This document shows, piece after piece, positions 58,301 to 64,000 of a stretch of 64,000 bases of DNA. The stretch lies in NCBI GenBank assembly GCA_020226215.1, contig CM035233.1, positions 7,750,001 through 7,814,000 of the forward strand. The letters run 5' to 3'. The translations under genes and the position numbers were made by a program. The notes beneath the pieces were generated by a model. The model worked only from the letters and a program-made list of their open reading frames with translations. It was not told where the DNA came from and made no database searches. This DNA is from Sindora glabra (lineage: Eukaryota; Streptophyta; Magnoliopsida; Fabales; Fabaceae). Numbering within the stretch: position 1 is the stretch's first letter; the number at the start of each line of letters is the position of its first letter.

Positions 58301-58630
58301 AAGGTCAAAAACAGCTGGGTTTGAGTTGCAAAGGGGATATGTCCCCATCAGAGCACCAAAAACAGAGTTCATACCAATTCGCATTTTCAACATATGTCTC
58401 AAAGTTGATTTGGCAAACTTATACATTCTAGCTCTAACCAGTACGTGAGTTGTGCTGCACATAATATGGATAACCTGATGGAGCTCTAAGCCTGGTTGCT
58501 TGACGACCCATTTGAGAAATTTCAGAGCCAATCTTCCATGAACTGGCCTGAGAGAAGCCACTTTGTATTTCATATAGTTCAGTGACCCCCAACGGTCTAC
58601 TGTAAGAAATGTATATATACTCTTCTCCAT
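55391..58630 (-). CDS. P-class pentatricopeptide repeat protein, 1079 aa, single exon (At5g55840-like)
   Basis: One uninterrupted frame of 1079 codons when started at MEKSIYTFLTVDRWGSLN (ATG 58,630-58,628). The frame stays open upstream to 58,783, but those 51 codons are hydrophobic and UTR-like. The start chosen resembles that of the Arabidopsis protein At5g55840 as I recall it. From about residue 100 on, nearly the whole protein is 35-residue PPR units (VTYNTLLSCYCKKGR...A.ELIDHM, PNEVTYNTLINGF and so on), two dozen or more. There is no E, E+ or DYW extension, so it is P-class. The C-terminus is basic (KKLDSLKRKRKK). P-class PPR proteins bind organellar RNA, one base per repeat; the target organelle and RNA are unknown. 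It lies 45 bp from the UPL pseudogene, on the same strand. Confidence 0.95.
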   Translation of the reverse strand: MEKSIYTFLTVDRWGSLNYMKYKVASLRPVHGRLALKFLKWVVKQPGLELHQVIHIMCSTTHVLVRARMYKFAKSTLRHMLKMRIGMNSVFGALMGTYPLCNSNPAVFDLLIRVCLKERMVEDAVHTFHLMGFRGLKPSVYTCNMVLSSLVKNQKVEVFWSFFNEMLTKRVCPNVATFNILLNALCKGGKLRSAGYLLRKMEKIGYFPTVVTYNTLLSCYCKKGRYKAASELIDHMASKGIAADVCTYNVMIYNLCRDSRTAKGYLLLKSMKKNMVYPNEVTYNTLINGFVKEGKIEVATQVFDEMSLLDLLPNCITYNTLIDGHCRKGNIGKALRLVDMMGSHGLKPNEVTYGALLNGLSKHAQFDMVPSILECMRLKGVRIGCISYTAMIDGLFKNGLLEEAVQLLDKMLKDSVEPDVVTFSALINGFLSVRKINNAKEIMCKMYNCGFLPNSILFSTLIYNFCKMGNISQALNAYAAMNLSGHFADHFTCNALVAAFCRCGRLVEAEYFIHHMSRMGLYPNSGTLDCIINGYGNSGDVLKAFFMFENMISLGQCPSHFTYQSLLKGLCKGGHIGEAKKLLHMLHFIPSAIDNVVYNTVLNATCKSGNLQDAVVLFSEMVRKNLLPDKYTYTSLIFGLCKKGKLVVALLLLGKAMEKGLLSPNPALYTCLVDGLLKSGHSRAAMFIFEEMLNKGVCPDTVTFNVLMDRYSRMGNMQKINHILSTMRIRSVCFNMATYNILLHGYSKKQAMEWCSRLYKDIIKHGLLPDRLTWHSLILGFCMTGAVDVAVKILRRITVEGFIVDCITFNMLITKCCENDKMKMAFDLVDLMNLLGVIPNEHTFNALFNGLVRSSAFDQAHLVLHSLLDKGSVPTCRQYITLINGMCRVGNINGAFRVKDEMKKHGVCSHDIAESAIIRGLAQSGRIEDALLVLDFILKSQLIPTVATFTTLMHACCKEANVANALELRSKMECCGVNLDVAAYNVLISGLCANGDIAGAFELYEEMKGRGVWPNTSTYSALINSVDAGNYQIKSKIVLADLQARGLISFKGYGSTEHINKLLKIARKKLDSLKRKRKK

Positions 58631-59100
58631 ATCTGAAACTGTTGATTCCCAAAGACACAAACTATAAGCTAACAATGGAATGATTCCAAAAGACACAAAC
58701 TGTAAGCCAACAATGAAAAGATTAAGTATAGGATTAGTAAATATGATTCTCCTTTTAATGAATAGAAAGAAAATAAAAAACAAGAGTATGACATAAAGCC
58801 TATCTGAAGGAAACCTACTCCAGCTTGTATATGTCCAGCACTGAAATGGAACACGGTTCTAGCTTTCTCAGACTTGATGCTCACAAACGAAAATTCCCAT
58901 GTAAATGAAAACTGAATAATAAGATGTAAGAACAGCAGCAGAGAAAAGAGAAAACTTACCGTTCCGGAAATGTCTACTCAAGCTTCGAACTTTGATGGCT
59001 TGGCGTGAGCTTCGGGTAATTCACTAGTTCTAATGGAGCTTCTTCGGGTCTTCAATAGCCGTACACGGTGAATAGCTAGGATTGGGATGGAACTGGAAGG
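58631..59100 (-). other. 5' leader of the PPR gene, probably with an intron
   Basis: On the minus strand GGAACG|GTAAGTTTTC (donor GT at 58,959-58,958) is a strong splice donor. Acceptor-like sites downstream include TTATTATTCAG and GGCTTACAG (near 58,700). The leader exon therefore probably lies at about 58,960-59,100. Confidence 0.5.
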
Positions 59101-59161
59101 GCATGCAAAGAGAGAAGAGGGACTAGAGTAGAAAGAAGAAAAATAAAAGGTAATTTACATT

Positions 59162-59712
59162 TAGGGGTATTTAACAAACAGGTTGTATCAGACCGAATTA
59201 AAATTTGTTTAGATCCAATTTATTTAAGCTTGATTTCTTAAGGTTTATTCTAATTAGTTTGATCTGCTGGGTAAGTTTGTCAGACTGGTTCATTAGTCAG
59301 TTTTTTTTTATTTTAATTTATATTATTTTTTATTATTTATTATTATATTTTTATGTTTATTTTTATTTTTATTATGTCTAATTATCCTGAATATTTATGT
59401 TTAATTTTTTCATAATAAAATTGCATTTCATATTATATTATCATATAAAAATAATTAGTAAGTCACTTTTTTTTAAAAATATAAATATTATTTAAATCAT
59501 TAAATATTAAAAATTAAAAAAATAAATTTGCCTATTTAGACCCACGAATCAGCCAAATTCGTTTAGGATCGTTCCATTAGGTCTGCAGTCCATGCAAGCC
59601 ATACTCATTTAAGTTTATCTTGTGATGGACTTAAATTTTTTTAATCTAATTTGCAAAAAATCTCGGACCGATTTATTTGACCTGCAAATTTTAGATCTTC
59701 TATGCAACCCTA
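59162..59712. mobile_element. hAT-type MITE
   Basis: Left end TAGGGGTATTTAAC; right end read inward TAGGGTTGCATAG. It is flanked by 8-bp direct repeats TTTACATT (59,154-59,161) and TTTGCATT (59,713-59,720), one mismatch. The interior is non-coding, with CAGACCGAATTAAAATTTG and a matching GACCGATTTATTTGACC near the other end. It lies about 60 bp upstream of the probable PPR leader. Confidence 0.6.
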
Positions 59713-59834
59713 TTTGCATTACGCAATGCATTCATGAAAAAATCAACTTTACTAAAATCATTCAAAATATAATTGATAATTGATTATTAATAATTTTTTG
59801 GAAATTAATTATACAAAATAAAGAAAAAATGTTA

Positions 59835-60335
59835 AATATTTTTTTAATTTTTGGGTGCTTGAATTTTATTATCTTTAATTTTGAAAACTTTGAAATATTT
59901 CTTTTAAATTATATAAAACTTGAAATTAATACTTACCGTTAATTTAATTTAATTTTTTATTAAATTGTATTTTTATAATATTTAAATACAAAAATCATAA
60001 AATTATAATATATTAGTTTATCTTATTATTTTTTATAAATAATTTTAATATTATGCAATTAGTAGGAACTAAATAAAATATATAGATTTTTATTTAAATA
60101 ATAAAAAATAAGTTACAAAATTATATGTGAAAAAATGGTGAAATAGATTCATATATTGTAATATTATAATTCTTGTTTAGAAATACTTTGAAAAAATAGA
60201 TAATTTGATAAAATATTACTTAAATTAAAAATGAGTGTTAATTCTAAATTTTGTGAAATTTAAAGAAACAAATTTTAAATTTTTAAAATACAAGGACACT
60301 AAAATTAAAATGTTTATTTATTATTTTTCCAAAAA
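59835..60335. mobile_element. Foldback MITE, family 1, copy C
   Basis: The left arm (TTTGAAATATTTCTTTTAAA, then TATAAAACTTGAAATTAATAC) pairs with the inverted right arm (GTGTTAATTCTAAATTTTGTG, then AAATTTAAAGAAACAAATTT). Internal motifs such as ATTATAATTCTTGTTTAGAA are shared with copies at 11.6 and 48.4 kb. Confidence 0.7.
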
Positions 60336-63300
60336 TATTCGGAAACCAAAAAGAGGAAGGCAAATGCTGCCAAAGAAACAAGGAAGAGGAAGAATTGTAG
60401 TTTTGAAATGCTCTTAAGAGGTCTATCAATGGTAACGCTTCTATACACTTTTTTTTTTGGAATATTTTATAACAAATACTAATTTTTATAATAATATCTT
60501 ATATTTTTCATATTTTTTTAAAAATAATATAATATTGTGCCGATTTAACATATATCAAATAAAAAATATGACCCTATTAATTAAAATTGCTGCCCAACAT
60601 TATAGAAGAAGGTAATTTTATAAAAACTTCACAGTTGAAATTTTACATTATTAAATTACCTTTTGACCGTTGAGTTTGTATTTATTTATTATCCTCTTTA
60701 AAGGTAATTTACTGATTAAAAGATAATTGAAGGCTTCTAGAAGGCGGAGATCCTTGTAGAATTACCTTTCGAAGGTGTACAATTACATTTTAAAAGGTTA
60801 CAACTTGTTATGTTAAGAGATTTTGTAAAATTAAACAGTAGAAGGACACTTGCCCATACAATACCGATTGCTAATAAAATTAAAATAAAGCATCCATCTT
60901 ATCTTGTCTACCATATTTAAGAACTAGCTATATAAGAACTAGCTAATAATTAATGATAGGACTTAATTTTAGGAGAGGTGATGTCTCCCTCTTGAAATTT
61001 ATTTATTTATATTTTAGTGGCATATCTTAAATTCTATGAATATAGGGAAAAGAAAGTAATAAGTTGTTAAAATGATTGATATGGTAAATAATTGAAGTAA
61101 TGAATATGTTGAAAAATTTTAATAAAAAAAGAGTTTATTGAATTGTTAGAACTTGATGATAATTTGAAGTAGGAATAATTTATAAAACATTTATTATGAT
61201 TTGAGTTTATCAATTAAAAAGAAATAAATTACTAAGGGAAATGATAAACCTTGTTTTTCCTTAAAATGTCCTTCAACTTATTTTCCCAATATCCTTACCA
61301 AAACATCCAAAAACCTCTCATTCTCTCATTTCTCATCTCATGTAGGAATCACAATGGAGCCAAGTAGGAATAGATTAGCTTCATACTGCCCCATCCTTAT
61401 AACCTTGTCATTTACTCCTAATTTATCCATCTCTACTTGCAAGGCAATTTAGAACACTTTTCTTGTGATTCATTGGCATTGGGTACCTTAAGGGAAAATG
61501 TAAGAAAATAGAAAAAATTTAAAAAATTTTGTTAAAAAATTTAAAATTTCACATACAAGCAATATATAATATTTAACATAGCATGACAACATAGATTTAA
61601 AAATACATATAATTTGTTCAACAATATCAAACTACAAACAATAAAACTTCTTTACTTTTTTTATACTTTTCTTTTTTTATTTAGATATAATAATTAAATT
61701 TAAAAGCTAAAGATAAAATCTTAAAAGTATTTTCAATAGTTAAATTACCAAAAAAACTACATATATATATGTATATTAATACTTACATGCATTAATTATT
61801 GTTATGATACATTCCTAAGGCATGTGAACAATGTAAAAATTTGTTATGAGCAACAACCTACTAACCTTTCTTATGATATATCTAAAGTAATATTTCATAT
61901 GTAAGTATGCTTTACTTTTGATAAATGTGAATTTTAAAATTCAAATACAAAATGTGTTGATAAGTCATTGTGCAAATGTATTCTAACTATTTTAACACTT
62001 ACCTTGATGCCAAGGTCCTCGAGTGGATCCATTTTCATCCCATCCAACAATAGCTACGAATATATAAGGGAAAAGATTCCCAGTAAGACAAATAAAGAAA
62101 GGAAAAGAGTAAGTTTTTTTCAAACTTAATGGATAAACACCAATCAAAAAATAACTTTATATAAAAGTACCAAGTTACAGCAAACCAAGGTTAAATTTCA
62201 AAAGAAACTTTAGATTCATATTTGGGATAATTAATCATATTCTTATATCTTTACTTAGGGAAGGGAGGAAATTTGTAATAATTTAGCTTAACTATTGCAA
62301 GATATCACACACATTTGCACATTTTTAAATTCCAACTAAGGTTTTTTTGCATAATTTTTATAACATAAACACATAAAAAAGCTAATATTGTTCTTATCAA
62401 AACTTATTATCTATCATACATAAAATCATAAGCAATTTCTTGTTCACAGCATAATTACATCGATATTCATTACCATCATCTGCACTTATTATTGAGCTTA
62501 TCCCTACTTATATAATTATCCATTCCATAATCTCATCAAGTTATACATGTAATAACAAGATAAAGGAACAAGGAAAAATAAAAGAAAGAAATAAACTTTC
62601 TTTAACTCTTAATTAACTTTTTACCTTCTATAAGCCTATCTTTGTCGCTTTAGAATCAATCTTATACTTTTCATAAGCAATTCACTAGATTTGATTTTTA
62701 CATATCATATCTCTTCCCCATCACAATCCATATATCAAGTTCATATCCTTTTGAAATCAAATCTCATACGTGTGGTACTTTTCACATTCATTATCATTTT
62801 CATACATCCTTTTGATATTGGTTCTTATACATACATTACAATCCCTAATTGATCAAAATAACTTATTTTCAAAAATAATAATGATAAGATCAAATAACAA
62901 AAATACCATGTCTCCATTGTATGTCCGTAAATATTCATTCATCAATGATCAACTTAATTATGTAAGTACTAAAATCCAGTATCATAGAATAATTAACAAC
63001 ATTGCCATGCCTCAATTTCACAGCCTCAAGGTTCCTTCAATAACAATTTATACAATCTCTTCCTATATATAAATACATTCATATATATGTTTACCTTTAC
63101 AAGGAATATAAAATTAAAGATTTTTAAGCTTTAGTCAAGTATACATTATAATATTTATTAACTACTCCATGCTTTCTTTACCTAACCCTACATCATATTT
63201 CATTCCATTAAAGTTATAACTAATGTATTTTAATCCCAATCCATGACTCTTAGCCTATGTTAATACTCATATTATCAAAGTGTATGAAAGAAGGGATGAA

Positions 63301-64000
63301 TAGTCAATTATTGGTGGCCTAATGGTCAATCATTCACTAGTAGTGAGAAAGCCCACAAATGAGCAAATAATTGACTATTTTAGATCAAATAGTTGATTAT
63401 TCGCTATTAGCATCAATCACGTCCAAAACTCTAGAACAATAGTTGCCCATTCGCTTAGGATTATGTAAAAATCCTAGTGTGATAAACACCAATCACAATG
63501 TTATGAATGCATCCAAACTTTTTTATTTCTCTATAACTCTTCATCAAATCATCAATATATGCATCTAATACCCTATTCAATCTATTTACAACATCCATTC
63601 AACTCAAACATCACAAACATTCACATTTACTTCAAGTATCATACAAAACCTAAAGTAGCTTCAGCCCTTAAATAATACTTAAATCATTTAATTTCGATTA
63701 AAATGATTACTTACCTAGAATGGAGGAGATATGGGGAGACTAAGGTTAATGGTGAAAAGCTTATAATCATCTAAAATCACAAAATAGAGAGTTAGGGTTC
63801 ACATTCCCCTTTGAACTAGATGCTTGGATTTTTATAAATCTAAAAGGAAGATCAAAGGAAAACTTAGTATAAAAGTTAATTTTCTATATTTTTATCTTGA
63901 TTGTAGGAAAAATTTGATGAGAGATAAAGCTTTTCTCACTTAATTTGTATAAAGATTGAAAAGGGAGAGAGAAATGGGATGAAAAAAAGAGAGAATTAAG
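60336..64000. other. Unassigned A+T-rich end of window
   Basis: No gene recognised on either strand. A 100-codon plus-strand frame at 62,770-63,072 has an A+T-rich composition and no motif. 63.3-64.0 kb is somewhat less A+T-rich, with TAGTCAATTATT/AATAATTGACTA-type inverted motifs. It could be part of a large LTR running out of the window, but nothing proves it. Confidence 0.4.

Noticed and set aside
58631..58783. 51-codon in-frame N-terminal extension of the PPR protein
   Set aside because: Hydrophobic, UTR-like, overlaps possible splice acceptor sites, and the MEKSIY... start fits the family better.
62770..63072. 100-codon plus-strand frame
   Set aside because: No motif, composition of A+T-rich background, no exon partners.

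Overview
This window looks like A+T-rich nuclear DNA from a eudicot plant. The genes are split by introns with GT-AG borders. They encode plant-type proteins: an ALY/REF mRNA-export adaptor, a RabE-class GTPase and a long P-class PPR protein. A U4 snRNA gene carries the plant-specific USE element and a TATA box. The rest is dominated by decayed plant transposons (Copia, hAT, MULE, a Harbinger-like element, MITEs). I cannot name the species.

Layout. 1-7600 is an old minus-strand Copia retrotransposon whose left LTR is cut by the window edge. A 3.3 kb hAT transposon is inserted in its protease region, with an exact 8-bp target duplication. 7.6-13.6 kb is mostly gene-free, with tandem repeats and two MITE families. 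13,877-16,028 holds the ALY/REF gene in four coding exons. 16.0-22.1 kb is MITEs, a possible hAT-type element and a Harbinger-like non-coding element packed with a palindromic minisatellite. 24.05-30.4 kb is a second, unrelated hAT transposase pseudogene, split by a second Copia element of the same lineage as the first. 30.4-37.0 kb has no gene but several tandem duplications. 37.0-41.4 kb is a dead MULE transposase followed by a dead plant-mobile-domain (MAIN-like) reading frame on the same strand.

43,532-49,071 holds the RabE GTPase gene (8 coding exons, 215 aa) with a foldback MITE in its last intron. 50,305 to about 50,460 is a U4 snRNA gene with a Pol II-type USE-TATA arrangement. 52.6-55.3 kb is a minus-strand pseudogene fragment of a UPL1/UPL2-type HECT ubiquitin ligase. 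55,391-58,630 is an intact single-exon 1079-aa PPR gene on the minus strand. 59.1-64.0 kb is MITEs and unassigned A+T-rich DNA.

The functional loci (ALY/REF, RabE, U4, PPR) are unrelated housekeeping genes for mRNA export, vesicle traffic, splicing and organelle RNA handling. They do not form one pathway. Coordinates of exons, LTRs and target duplications were read base by base. Ends of degenerate elements are approximate.
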